A stretch of DNA of 64,000 nucleotides from Semisulcospira habei. Taxonomy: Eukaryota > Mollusca > Gastropoda > Semisulcospiridae. Of the stretch, positions 47,518 to 58,010 are shown piece by piece; the stretch's first letter is position 1, and each line of letters opens with the position of its first letter. Both the position numbers and the translations under genes were made by a program. The DNA is taken from the NCBI GenBank assembly GCA_036245525.1, contig BTPG01000005.1, positions 119,360,917 to 119,424,916 on the forward strand. Direction: 5' to 3'. The notes beneath the pieces were generated by a model. The model had not been told where the DNA came from. It worked only from the letters and a program-made list of their open reading frames with translations, and made no database searches.

Positions 47518-47982
47518 TTAATCCATTCAACCTTAACGCACTCCATCATGACATGGATCGACCATGATAATTCAAGGGTAGTGCCAGATTAGCATGGCGC
47601 CTATAGGCCCCAAGCTAATCTGGCACTGCCCTTGAATTATGCACTTTGGTATCAGTTTCAGCCCACTTAATCAAATTTCAAATACAAACGATTTTCAATT
47701 TCCAAAAACTACAGTAGCTCGCTTGAGCTTGCCCTTAGCACCACGTGAATGTTCTATGTTTATGTACAGTGTGTGAGTGAATGCGCGTGATTCACGTGAG
47801 CGTGCTTGTTGGGTTAAGTTCGCGGCGGCGCTTTGAGCCGATTTTCAATTGGGATAAAGCGCCTATTTAATGCGCTTATTATTATTATTATCATGGTCGA
47901 TCCATCTCCTGCAACTGGTGCATAGTCATTAGATGACGCCTCCAAAATTTGGGAAATCCGGCCGTCGGGCTGAATGAGTTAA
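47518..47982. mobile_element. MITE family B interrupted by an L2-like 3' tail
   Basis: TTAA at both ends. The hairpin's right arm is split: it stops at GAATTAT (47,640), and resumes at CATGGTCGATCC (47,892) after a ~250-bp insert. Confidence 0.8.
47641..47891 (+). mobile_element. L2-like LINE 3' fragment inside a MITE
   Basis: Ends in GCGCCTATTTAATGCGC and (TTA)n, the tail of L2-like elements, in plus orientation. TTAT at the left and (ATT)AT at the right could be the target duplication. Confidence 0.65.
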
Positions 47983-48159
47983 AGACGAAGCAAAGAAAGA
48001 GAGTGTAAAGAAATTTTGACATCAGTTAGGTATGAAGCCACGACCTTTCGCACGAAAGTCCAAACGACTCTACCAGACCAACCTTTGTGCACGTTTCGTT
48101 GTTTATTTTAGTGAACAAAAAGACTAGAGCAGGATATATCTCCATGCTAGCTATGACTC

Positions 48160-48375
48160 TGTATCCACTTCCCTGCCGAGAAAAATTGAACACAACCCAA
48201 CTGCAAGAGGTATAGATCCTCATGACCCCCCGAGGGCACATGGGGACCTATGCATCTTGCTAAAAAAAAACTTTGTAGCGATGTTCCTTTGACTATGAAG
48301 ATATTTGAGTTTGCCGTTGAATTTACACTAATTTCAAAAACACTATTTGCGTCCAGTGGCAGTGAAAGGTTAGTT
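48160..48375. mobile_element. MITE family A, decayed
   Basis: Left CACTTCCCTGCCGAG, core at 48203-48262, right GTCCAGTGGCAGTGAAAGG. Confidence 0.65.
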
Positions 48376-48502
48376 CCGTTTCTTTTCTGCTGTGGAAGCC
48401 CTTGAAGGTGAATTGGAAAGTGGATTGTTTTTAAAATCGTAAATTAAATGCCCAAAAAACGAACTCTAGCTGTCCAAGAAATACAGACCCAACGTTGTGC
48501 TA

Positions 48503-48569
48503 CCAAGAGGCATAGAACGTCATAAAACCCCAATCAAATGCGGGGTTCTTGAAGTTCTGTGCCTCTTGC
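48503..48569. mobile_element. MITE family A core hairpin, diverged tip
   Basis: CAAGAGGCATAGAACGTC and its complement GAAGTTCTGTGCCTCTTG. Its tip has CCCC..GGGG without the usual GAGC. Confidence 0.7.
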
Positions 48570-48698
48570 ACTTGGGTTGTGTGCATTGTTTATCGTCCGA
48601 AAAAGGCTAAAAACGAAATGAAAATGTTTTTTCTTCTCTCATCTTGTTATTTTTCACACTCACAAACAAGCGTAATCATCGAATCTCGTCACACTCAC

Positions 48699-48968
48699 CA
48701 TGCGGAGGAGTCGTTATGTGCGTCGTCGAATGTTTCAATTTTCCGCCTAGCTTGGCCTTGACCTTGAAAAAGTAGCTGGTCTTGGGTTCAAGGCCGCCCA
48801 CGACGGTGAACTTCCAGTCTTGAGAGAAGTCCAGACTCTTCCAGGAAGGTTCGTCTTCCTCCGTGTAGAACATCTTGACGTTGGTCATCTTTCCGCTGCC
48901 AAGCGAGTTGACCGTCAGCAGGACGGAGTTGGTGCTGAGGACGCGCCCGTTCAAACTCAGGTCTGGGG
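48699..48968 (-). CDS. Ig/FN3 gene, exon with a complete FN3 domain (third of the first block)
   Basis: 270-bp exon, phase 1-1, 90 codons. Acceptor TGCCTTGACAG at 48969, donor CATG/GTGAGT at 48698. Strands read TNSVLLTVNSLGSGKMTNVK (the usual core Trp is replaced by Val), EPSWKSLDFSQDWKFTV and LEPKTSYFFKVKAKLGGK. Diverged but clearly FN3 by spacing and the LxPxTxY motif. Confidence 0.85.
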
Positions 48969-48987
48969 CTGTCAAGGCATACGCAGT

Positions 48988-49048
48988 AAGCAGAGGTCCT
49001 CGGGCCCACTGCGGCCGACGTGGGCCCGAAGACGTTTTGCTACTGGGG
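48988..49048. repeat. Hairpin family D
   Basis: GTCCTCGGGCCCACTGCGGC to a partial complement, ending TTTTGCTACTGGGG. Lies 20 bp upstream of an exon. Confidence 0.7.
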
Positions 49049-49246
49049 TATCTATGGAATGTCTTAATTTGTCGCACGGTTCAAATTACAGGAGACATAA
49101 CGGACATCATTTGTCAAAGGTAGTGTCATGACCAAGTACAAAAGCCAAACCAAAAAGGCTCAAAGCCAAGCTTGTAAAATGCAGAGAAAATCTCACAACG
49201 AAAGAAAAACGCGTAGAAAAGACAGTTGTGTTGTAACTGATTTTGC

Positions 49247-49480
49247 TAAGGGCTGGCTTAACTGGGCGAGACAAACCCGAACCATGTCTCGGCGATACAC
49301 CCGAGACAGTCAATGCGAGATATCCGTTCCACCCGTTTATTAGGTTCGGCACGTCTGATTTTGTCTCGGAGAGTTCGCCGAACCTAATAAACGGGTGGAA
49401 CGGGTATCTCGCATTGACTGTCTCGGGTGTCTCGCCGAGACATGGTTCGGGTTTGTCTCGCCCAGTTAAGCCAGCCCTTA
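49247..49480. mobile_element. 234-bp foldback element, 104-bp arms
   Basis: Arms 49247-49350 and 49377-49480 are near-perfect inverted repeats with a 26-bp loop; outer ends TAAGGGCTGGCTT and complement. No ORF. A TTAA-like flank (CTTAAG) is present only on the right. Confidence 0.85.
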
Positions 49481-49489
49481 AGAGTGTAT

Positions 49490-49993
49490 ATGCCGTTTGA
49501 CATCGGAGCGCACGTTTTTGCCAAATCTCCGCAAAGAAAGACTTTTCTGACCCACTTTAAGAACAAATATCATTTAGTGCCCTAATATGGAATATTTTAA
49601 CTGAGCTCATTTGATTTGTCTATTTCGCTCTAAATTCGTAAAAAAAATTGTGAAAAGACGAACAAGCCATTTCAATATCCTAAATAGAACCCCGGCAGAT
49701 TTCAATATCGAGGTCAAGCACGCAGACTTCATGTATGTATGCCTGTTTCAGGTTTGAAAACTTGGCCAATTCACGTGAAAATGGATCTTTCTCATACTGG
49801 GCTTAATAATCCGGTGCACATTTAGGGATGTAAAATCAGACATTTAATGAAAGAATTCCGAATTTTAACGACAGTACAGCAACACTGACACATTGTTCGA
49901 GTTTACTAAAAGTAAATCGCATTAGGCCAACTGTCACTGAATGATATTTGTTTTAAGACTGGTACAAAAAAAAGTGGCTCTCTGCGGAGATAT

Positions 49994-50026
<33 letters not shown>

Positions 50027-50168
50027 AAAAAAAAAAAAAAAAAACGTAGTCCGCTCCGATGTCAAACAACCTATATGTTTCTTCGTTGGGATTTCCTTTT
50101 CACGACCATGCACGCCATTTTGCCATTTGTCTGTTAGCAGAATTGAACGGTTGTCGACTCCTACGCTC
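49490..50168. other. No gene seen; C run and A run near 49,997-50,044
   Basis: AT-rich intron DNA. The adjacent C19 and A27 tracts are likely a homopolymer expansion. Confidence 0.5.
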
Positions 50169-50371
50169 TTAACCCCTTCACTGCCGAGAAAAAACAGTGA
50201 ACACAATCCAACTGCAAGAGATATAGATCCTCTTGAGCCCCCGCGACTGCGGGGGCTCATGAGGATCTATGCCTCTTGCTAAGACCAGTTTGCATCCATG
50301 CTCTTGTGCTGTTTTGGTTTTTGGTCGTTGAATGAACAAAGGTGTACGTACAGTGGCAGGGAATGGGTTAA
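50169..50371. mobile_element. Palindromic MITE family A, TTAA-flanked, best copy
   Basis: TTAACCCCTTCACTGCCG to GGCAGGGAATGGGTTAA, 203 bp, core hairpin at 50214-50279. Inverted ends match at 13 of about 17 positions. Confidence 0.88.
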
Positions 50372-50641
50372 TTCTAGACGTGCCGCAAACGAAGTTACCG
50401 TCCTTAACGACAGCTTCATCTATTGCCTCTGCGGCACGTCTCGCATAAACAAGGGACACATGGATGTAAATGGAAGCCCGCAAGAGACACAGGTCGTTTA
50501 CTACCCTGGCAAACTTACGGATGACCTGTGTCTTCGGCGTCCATGCAAAAATCAAAGCAAATGAAAATGTTTATATTAAAGCATTATTTTGTTGTATCAA
50601 TGCCTTTCTTGCAGAAAACAAACCCTGAACACCATCCAATC

Positions 50642-50706
50642 GCAAGAGAGGTAGATCCTCGTGAGCCACCGCGGTTGCTCAGGCCCATGATGACCTACGC
50701 CTCTTA
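50642..50706. mobile_element. MITE family A core hairpin, diverged
   Basis: GCAAGAGAGGTAGATCCTCG with a decayed right arm. Confidence 0.6.
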
Positions 50707-50923
50707 CCACTTTGTATCTAAGTTTGTTGGCCGGTTGGGGCTCGTTTAGAGTTGAACTGACATCGACTTCAGCAACATGATTTGCGACCCTTTGGCGGTA
50801 ATTGAGTTTGGTGTCGTGCAGACAGCAAACTCTGTCTCAAGGAAATTGAACTATTACATCCCGAGGCTGATCATTTTTTAAATTGCTTATTGCCCTATAA
50901 AGGCTACATTACAACTAAGAAGA

Positions 50924-51064
50924 TAGACATGATCAACCGTTTTAGTTCAAGTGTGGTGCCAGAATAGCTTCGCGCCTCAGGCGCCAAGCTATTCTGTCAC
51001 CACCCTTGAACTATCATAGTCAAATTTGTTTCAAGCAGTGGGTGTATCAGTATGAAAAGGGTTA
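50924..51064. mobile_element. MITE family B, partial
   Basis: Core GGTGCCAGAATAGCTT, GGCGCC tip, complement, then GGGTTAA at the right end. Confidence 0.65.
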
Positions 51065-51253
51065 AATAATCTTCTTCAATAAGATGCGGAATGCAGGTCA
51101 TTATATACTGATGAGGAAAAGAAATGCGACATCAGGGTGTCTCGGATAATTTCAGTGATGCCGCACTTCTTTCTCGCTCTAGTGTTTCCGATGATTTCAG
51201 TGATGATGCATTTCTTTTGCTCGTCGGTTAACAAAAAACAACTAGATACATAC

Positions 51254-51407
51254 GCAAAGTCTTGTGCAGATATGTAAGAGGTTTTGAAAGCTGGCCGTCT
51301 CCTTTGCGCGTGTAAGCGGCTACTCGGATCTGGTACCTGGTTTTCGGCTTCAGTCCTGTTAGTCTTGCACGCCATTTGTTGCCGTCAGGTTTGTCCACTC
51401 GTATATT
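51254..51407 (-). CDS. Ig/FN3 gene, exon with C-terminal half of an FN3 domain
   Basis: 154-bp exon, phase 0 to 1, 51 codons plus one base. Acceptor TCCATCATAG at 51408, donor TTTGC/GTATGT at 51253. Encodes WRARLTGLKPKTRYQIRVAA (E-F strands with the tyrosine) and YTRKGDGQLSKPLTYLHKT. It completes the FN3 begun in 51726-51886; both use a phase-0 junction. Confidence 0.82.
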
Positions 51408-51454
51408 CTATGATGGAAAAAATACGCATCTTTTTTAGCAGCACAGACAATATC

Positions 51455-51523
51455 GTGTGCTGGTCTGTGATTTTAAACCTTACGGCTGGCAGCCGTAAGG
51501 TCCAAAATCACAGACCAGCACAC
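51455..51523. repeat. Hairpin family C, best copy
   Basis: Almost perfect 69-bp palindrome: GTGTGCTGGTCTGTGATTTT and ACCTTACGGCTG with complement. It starts 48 bp upstream of the exon at 51254-51407. Confidence 0.9.
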
Positions 51524-51725
51524 AGAAACTGAACTGAAAGAGGCACACAAAGCAGGTGCATTAGCGTACAAAGGAGGCAATTTTGTCTCGCAGAGGACGG
51601 GGGAGGGAGTTAATTTTTGCCGTGATATAAACGTTACATTTTGTTAATTTTACGATGTAAGGTCAATCTTAATTTGAAGAGGGGGTTGTTGGGGGGTGGG
51701 GGGGGGGGGGGTAGGGGGCGCTTAC

Positions 51726-51886
51726 CGTCATTTGTTTAGACAAGTTTTTGTCATTGCCCAAGGCGCCGTATACGACTGTGTAACCTCGCACAATGCCGGG
51801 AGACTTGTTCTGCGACGGAGCCCACACGATCTCCGCCGCATCGTCCGTCAGTCGCTTGGCCTTCACCCAGGTCGGAGGATCTGGCA
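51726..51886 (-). CDS. Ig/FN3 gene, exon with N-terminal half of an FN3 domain
   Basis: 161-bp exon, phase 1 to 0. Acceptor ATCACTACCCAG at 51887, donor ACG/GTAAGC at 51725. Encodes PDPPTWVKAKRLTDDAAEIV followed by Trp and a GIVRGYTVVYGALG C' strand: the A-C' half of an FN3 domain (second of the first block). The partner exon is 51254-51407. Confidence 0.85.
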
Positions 51887-51889
51887 CTG

Positions 51890-52540
51890 GGTAGTGATAA
51901 TTCAATTCAATTCAATTCAATTTTATTTATCCGCTTAGGGGCAATTAAAGTGGTCCTACAGGCTCAACAGAAAGAACGATTATGTTAACAGCTCATTTGC
52001 ATTTGAGGCAATAGTAATGTCGTGGGTCCAAGGCTCACTGACTGTCTCAACTCATTGGCTGCTCAGCGGCAATGAATCTAGGGAGACAACCAGTTTGGGG
52101 TCCAGGATCGCCGAAGTGACAAGGCATCAGTGGAACTAACACCCGAAGTGACATAAAAAGACGTAAGTTAAACACGTGAAACCCAAAGAGAGAGTTTTAT
52201 CATTTTCAAGGTTTTGTTGTAGGTAAGCAACTCTATTCTAAGCAAAACCTAAGATACGGCACCCGCTGATGGTTTCACAACCCCATTCTACATGCTCCTA
52301 AAGACTTATATAGGTAATATTGATCGAAAGAGAACGTTTCCTCTCAAAGGGAACGATCACCCCTTTATTGCCAGCCTCCGTGAGATGGCCTTAGTTGCCT
52401 GCTCGGCGTTAAACCCAACTAACTAACTAACTAACTAACTAACTAAGCTTTATTGTCAGAGGACGTAGATTGTGTTTATAGTCATCGTAAGTTCAACGGC
52501 AAAGATGCCCAGCCGTCAAAGGTTATAAAATGTTGTTTAG
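51890..52540. other. Unassigned; AATTC repeat and an (AACT)n SINE-like tail
   Basis: AATTCAATTCAATTC at 51,899-51,920. GCTCGGCGTTAAACCCAACT plus (AACT)n at 52,400-52,444 is a SINE or LINE tail without a recognised head. Confidence 0.5.
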
Positions 52541-52592
52541 CAAGAGGTCGAACAATGCGGGGGCTCATGAAGATCTACTGATACCTCTTGCA
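52540..52592. mobile_element. MITE family A core, partial
   Basis: CAAGAGGTCGAACAATGCGG and CTCATGAAGATCTA; much of the left arm is deleted. Confidence 0.55.
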
Positions 52593-52653
52593 GCTAGATC
52601 GTGTACAGTTTTTCTCAGTGAGGAAACTTATAATCAGAATCCAAAAGACGTAC

Positions 52654-52831
52654 CAAAAAGAGGTGTAGTGATGTTGACGTCCGACGATTTTTTGCCGATC
52701 GTGACAGTGTCGCCCAGCCTGAGGCGAGTGGCCACTTGCACTGTGTAGGTGGACTTCGTGGTCAGATTGTCTATGGTGTGTTCTTCGTCGCCGTTCTCTT
52801 TGCCGCTTGTCTTAACGTCGATTACGTACTC
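52654..52831 (-). CDS. Ig/FN3 gene, exon with C-terminal half of the first FN3 domain
   Basis: 178-bp exon, phase 0 to 1. Acceptor TCGTTTTCAACAG at 52832, donor TTTG/GTACGT at 52653. Encodes EYVIDVKTSGKENGDEE, then HTIDNLTTKSTYTVQVATRL and a VNITTPLFG end. It pairs with the exon at 60887-61023 across an 8-kb intron filled with transposable elements. Confidence 0.82.
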
Positions 52832-53026
52832 CTGTTGAAAACGAGAATCGTACAAGCTACCAAACGACATCTTTGGATATTACAGGAAAGACAATCTTCC
52901 CTAATCGGTTGGTGTGCCGGTCTGTGATTTTTGACCTTATGGTTTTTAGTATTTAAAAAAATCACATATCTGTACCACAAATTGATTTCTAAGGTAAAAT
53001 TTAGGATTTGCCCTCTGAAGACTGAA

Positions 53027-53555
53027 TTTCAGTTAACCCATTTAGCTCCAAGGCCGCCTTTCCGTAATTTCTGAGATGTCACATAACGACTATGCACTTA
53101 GATTCCGAAATAGCTCATTCGGTTAAGCGTCGGAGCAGGACAGCGAAGAAAATCGCCGGGTTGTGGTGTGGGTTCGAATCCCCGTCCCGGCCCCGATAGC
53201 TGGACTCGCAATCCAGGGGAAAAGACAGACTTGTTCACTAGCATATCCGTTGAAAGATCCTGGTAAATCAAAGTGGCACAGTTGGAGTGCGCCTGAGTTG
53301 ATCAGTGTTCAGGTCGTACGCCATAGGCAATAGATTTCCCTGTCCCCCATAACCTGCCCGTCAGGGCCGTCCATTATCACTTCGGTGCCGTGGACGTTAA
53401 ACCCGAACTAACCGGACCGACTATGCACTTATTAGTTGCATGAGATGGATCGACCATAATAATTCAAGAGTTGTACGCTTGAATTATCTGACATTTCCCT
53501 TGAATAGTCGATCCATCTCCTGGTGTTGTGCATCCGGGCTAAATAGGTTAAGGTG
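53027..53555. mobile_element. Decayed MITE family B split by a tRNA SINE
   Basis: Ends TTAACCCATTTAGC and GCTAAATAGGTTAA; hairpin remnant around 53,440-53,525. The SINE at 53101-53417 splits it. Confidence 0.7.
53101..53417 (+). mobile_element. tRNA-derived SINE with 14-bp TSD
   Basis: CGACTATGCACTTA at 53087-53100 and 53418-53431. A box AATAGCTCATTCGGTTAAGC, B box GGGTTCGAATCCC, a ~200-bp body and the 3' end GACGTTAAACCCGAACTAAC. 317 bp. Confidence 0.9.
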
Positions 53556-53865
53556 GCTAAATGGGTTAAGGTGATCGGCACATCGACCTTGATAGTTTAT
53601 GGCTAGTACAAGAAAAGCTTGACTCCAGGTTACAGCTCGACCATGATAATTCCAGGATGGTGCAGAACAGCTTAACGCCTAGCTGCGCCAAGCTATTTAG
53701 GCACAACGTTTGACATAGCATGATTGATCCATATCTTGTTGCGTTTCAGAACTGAACTGGTTACATAACATCTATGCGCTAAGCTATTCCTGGCACAACC
53801 CTTGAACTATCATGGTCGATGCTACATCTTGTCACGTGTCAGGGCTAAATTCTTTAATAATACCG

Positions 53866-54112
53866 GCCTCCGAAGCGCAGTGGTTAGCGCGTCGGACTTG
53901 CGGCCGGGAGATCCGGGTTCAAATCCCAGCCGAGTCAAGCGGGATTTTTCCTACCTGGGTCGGCTCCTACCCAGGGAGAGTTGTGGGTTATTTAATTATT
54001 TCAATGAGTGAATGATGATGCCATGATGCCATGTGTTGTATGGGCTGACAGCGAATTTCCCCAAGAGGGATTAATAAAGTATTAATGTAGTGTATTGTAT
54101 TATAGGAATGTT
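53866..54112 (+). mobile_element. tRNA-derived SINE, second family
   Basis: A box AGCGCAGTGGTTAGCGCG, B box GGGTTCAAATCCC. 3' end CCCCAAGAGGGATTAATAAA, then TATTG-type repeats. The tail resembles LINE 3' ends. Confidence 0.8.
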
Positions 54113-54114
54113 AC

Positions 54115-54260
54115 AAAGTAAAGTAGGTTATAGCACTGTCAGGGGAGAGAAATGTGCATGATCGACCAGTGATCATAGATCTACTGTGGCCAAAGCACAA
54201 AAAAAAAAGAGATAGGAAAGAGAGGGGGCGCTAAGAGAGTGACTGAAAGCAATGCATACA
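54115..54260 (-). repeat. 530-bp repeat unit, partial, inverted
   Basis: Matches 18,430-18,600 in reverse complement; flanks the twin-primed LINE on its left. Confidence 0.8.
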
Positions 54261-54283
54261 TTCCATGCCATACTTTACTTTGT

Positions 54284-55206
54284 CATCATCATCATCAGTC
54301 CCTTGCCCGAACTGGGCGTTGGGGGGACTGAAAGGCAGCAGCAACAGACAGTGCTCTCCACTGAGTTCTATTTTGGGCGGTGGCAAGCAAGTCTGGCATC
54401 TCTAGTTCGGTCCATTCTTTTATGTTTGCGACCCAACTCTTTCTCTGACGACCTCGCCGACGACTTCCTTCGAGAGTGCCTTGGAGGATAGTCTTGGACA
54501 AGGTGTTGTGTCGGGTCACGTGGCCAAACCAAGCAAGCTTGCGCCGTTTCACGTTTGCCAGAAGGGGTTCATGTGGGCCCACCAGGGAAGTGACGATGCT
54601 ACGTACATATTCGTTGGTCTTGTGCTCGCGGTACGAGATGTGGAGCAACTTCCTCAGGCACTTGTTCTCAAAGGCCTGGATTTTCTTTTCTGAGTCTGCA
54701 AGCAGCGTCCAAGTCTCACAGCCGTAGAGTAGAATAGACACTACGAGGGACTTGTAAAGCCTGTACTTGATGGTGAAGCTGATGGAGTTACTTCGCCATA
54801 TCCTGTCCAGCCTGGCCATTGCGGATGTTGCTGTACCTATCCTGATACGGATCTCTGCTATGCAACTACCGTCTTTGGACAGGGTGGCTCCCAAGTACTT
54901 GAAGCTATTGACCTCTTCTAGCTTCTGGCCGTTCATGTGAATGTTGCTGCTGCTGTCGCTTGTGGTGTTGATCATCACTTTGCTTTTATCCGTACTGATC
55001 TCCATGCCATAAGACCCTGCGCTACTTGAAAGTTTGTCTGTCAGGTTTTGCAGCTCACTATTGCTGCCTGCCATGAGGTCAATGTCGTCTGCGAATCGAA
55101 GATTGCACAGGGATCTGCCACCAATAGAGATTGAAGTATGGTGGTCGTGGAGGGTTTCCTGCATGATCTTCTCCAGGAATATGTTGAAAAGGACAGGAGA
55201 GAGCAG
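54284..55206 (-). pseudogene. RTE-like LINE RT, C-terminal half
   Basis: Reads LSPVLFNIFLEKIMQ, the catalytic LRFADDIDLMAG, FKYLGATLSKDGSC, ILLYGCETWTLLADSEKKI and LAWFGHVTRHNTL before a stop just ahead of the tail. The frame is open. It is the direct continuation of the plus-strand half at 57424. An open frame that runs on past 55206 toward 55443 is antisense to the 5' half and not real. Confidence 0.88.
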
Positions 55207-55255
55207 TTGAAATACTTGGAGAGGAGACGGGCGCCGCCAAGTTTGCCTAAGCCCA

Positions 55256-57424
55256 TTGAAAGGACTGATGGACAAGCAACAGAATAAGAATAACATGCCG
55301 GATCGGTCGGGGCCCGGATCACCAACGACCGCGCACCCCATTGGAGGTCTCCAGGGTGGGGGCGACAAGTGTGTTACTGGAACCAAACCCACCATCAAGC
55401 TGCCCACGCAAGGAATAACTATCGGAACTTGGAACGTTCGCACACTCTACCAGTGCGGCAAAGTGAAGGAACTCACCCACGAGTTAAAGCGCTATCGCTG
55501 GGACATTGTAGGACTTGCAGAAGTTCGATGGACAGGCTTCGGAGAAACAACAACAGATGAAGGCCATAAAATCTGGTTCAGCGGAAAAGAAACCAAGCAC
55601 GAACATGGCGTAGCTTTTATCGTAAGGAAAGAGGTGGCTGGAACTGTCATCAGCTGCACCCCCGTGTCAAGCAGACTAATCTCCATCCGCATCTCCGCCC
55701 GACCGCACAACATCACTATAATACAAGTATACGCTCCTACAGCAGATCATGATGATGAGGAATTAGAAGAATTTTACGAACAACTGGACAACATCATCAA
55801 GAAAACACCTAAGAAAGACATTCTGACTGTCCTCGGTGACTGGAATGCAAAGATCGGCCCTGACGCTTACCAACAATGGGCAGGAACAGCTGGCAAGTTT
55901 GGCCTTGGAGAAACAAACGACAGAGGCCTGCGACTTTTAGAGTTCGCACAGAGTCACCGTCTTACCGTTGCTAATACCCTCCATCCACACAAGAAGTCAA
56001 GAACAGTGACATGGCAATCGCCAGGAGGCCTGGTCCATAACCAGATTGACTTCATCTTGCTGCCTCGACGATTCAAATCCAGCGTTAACAAAGCACAAAC
56101 GAGGTCCTTTCCTGGCGCTGATATTGGCAGCGACCACAACCTCGTCCTTACTAGCCTCAAGTTGAAGCTGGCATTGAAACGAGACAGCAAGAGTCCTCGC
56201 ATCCGATTCGACCTCGAGAAGCTAAAAGACCCGGAAGTAGAAGAGGTCTTCCAAGCCCAGGTGGGAGGCAGATTTGCAGCCTTGGCTACTTTGGACTGGG
56301 ACGTAGACACCCTTGCTGGAAATATAAAAGAGGTGTTACTTTCTACAGCAGAAGAAGTGCTGGGGAAGCAGAGGAAGCGCAAACAGCCCTGGGTCACCGA
56401 TGACATCCTTGATCTCTGTGATGAGAGGAGAGCCTGGAAGAAAAAGAGAGGCCAAGACCTCACATCAGCAAACAAGTACAGACTTGTCAACAAGAAGATC
56501 AGGAAGAGGATGAAAGAAGCCAAAGAAGATTGGATTGAAGACCAGTGTCGTAGCGTGGAAGAGGGCATGGCAAACGGCAACAGCAAGAAGGCTTATGAAA
56601 CGCTAAGGACCCTCACCAAGACTCAACAGCGAACAGCCACAGTCATCGAAGACAGCAGCGGCCAACTCCTTACGGAAAACACTGCTGTACTAAACAGATG
56701 GACTGAGTACTGCCGAGACTTGTATAACTACAAGGCTGAGCCAGACACCAGCATCCTCCAAAACAACCAGGCTGGGGCCAGGAAGGCCGAAGACCTGCCA
56801 GTGTTAGCTGAAGAGGTGGAAACAGCTGTACGCGGCCTGAAGGGAGGAAAGTCTCCAGGTGTAGACAACGTACCTGCTGAACTGTTGAAACATGGAGGAG
56901 AAGTAACAACGAAGGTACTCACTACACTCTGTCAAAAGATCTGGGAGCAAAAGAAATGGCCAGTAGAATGGACACAGTCTCTAGTGATCCCGCTCCCCAA
57001 GAAAGGAAACCTGAAACAGTGCCAGAACTACAGAACTATCAGTCTGATAAGTCACCCTAGCAAAGTAATGCTTAGAATCATTCTCAACCGCCTCAAAACT
57101 TTCGCCGAGGAACTGCTGGCAGAAGAACAGGCTGGCTTCAGAGTTGGAAGAAGCACTGTAGAGCAGATTTTCAACTGCCGCGTCCTGATCGAGAAACATC
57201 TGCAGCATCAGCGCGAACTCTACCACAACTTCATTGATTTCAGGAAAGCATTTGATCGCGTCTGGCACGACGGACTCTGGCAAGTCATGAGATCGTTCAA
57301 CATAGAGGAGGGGCTGATCCAAATGATAGAAGCGCTTTACAAGAACGCCTGCAGCGCGGTTCTACTTAACAATCAGTCAGGCGAGTTATTCAGGACGACG
57401 ATCGGTGTCCGTCAAGGATGCCTG
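55256..57424 (+). pseudogene. RTE-like LINE endonuclease and N-terminal RT (inverted half)
   Basis: About 720 intact codons. Endonuclease: TIGTWNVRTLYQCGKV, LAEVRWTGFGE, VYAPTADHDDEELEEFY, TVLGDWNAKIGP (GDWN where most have GDFN), NQIDFILLPRR and GSDHNLVLTSLKL. RT: LKGGKSPGVDNVPAELL, NYRTISLISHPSKVMLRI, FIDFRKAFDRVWHDGL and TIGVRQGCLL. No stop or frameshift in this half, so the copy is young apart from the inversion. The first few codons before GTWNV are lineage-specific and the true start could be later. Confidence 0.9.
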
Positions 57425-58010
57425 CTTTACTTTGTAACCTTCCTAAAATATTAGCACTGGCAGTCTCCCCTTTTCTTTTCATTTATTACTACAATATCGA
57501 CTGCAACCCCTTCCCCCCTTTTGGTAGGTTCCTTTTTAGGGTGCATGGAAATTTAACTCTAGGTGGTGGCATGGAATGTATGCCCCTGCAGACGCCACAG
57601 TAAAATGTGGTTGTCATTGCAGGTAGGCAGAATTTCCTGCCTCCTCCTGTATTGCCGATGGTGTGCTGAAGAGGTCGCCAAGACCGAAACAGCTGTCCAC
57701 ACCGGTTAAATATCTGGACCCCCCTTGGGGGACCTAGATTTAAATTTCCATGCACTGAGTGGCTGGAACAGTGGATATGTGATACGCCCCCTTGGGGGGG
57801 GGGGGGGCTTCCATATGCATTGCTTTCAATCACTCTCTTAACGCCTCCTCTCTTTCTATCTCTTTTTTTGTGTGCTTTGGCCACAGTAGATCTATGATCA
57901 CTGGTCGATCATGCACATTTCTCTCCCCTGACAGTGCTATAACCTACTTTACTTTGTAACCTTCCTAAAATATTAGCACTGGCAGTCTCCCCTTTTCTTT
58001 TCATTGTATT
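57425..58010 (+). repeat. 530-bp tandem repeat, just over one unit
   Basis: ACTTTGTAACCTTCCTAAAA at 57429 restarts at about 57949. Same unit as 18258-19145. Ends in (TATTG)n. Confidence 0.85.

Larger units (their letters stand above)
54284..57424 (-). mobile_element. RTE-like LINE with 5' inversion (twin priming)
   Basis: Two halves of one element in opposite orientation: 3' half on the minus strand (54284-55206) and 5' half on the plus strand (55207-57424). The protein stops at GVRQGCLL in one half and resumes at LSPVLFN in the other, so nothing is lost; both breakpoints share CTGCT. The 3' tail is (ATG)n. CTTTACTTTGT occurs at 54273-54283 and 57425-57435, an 11-bp target duplication in the 530-bp repeat. 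About 3.1 kb. Confidence 0.88.

Noticed and set aside
53101..54010. Functional tRNA genes at 53.1 and 53.9 kb
   Set aside because: A and B boxes are present, but acceptor stems do not pair and long 3' bodies with SINE tails follow.
55207..55443. Extension of the minus-strand RT frame upstream of 55206
   Set aside because: It crosses the inversion breakpoint into antisense of the 5' half, so the join is not a real protein.
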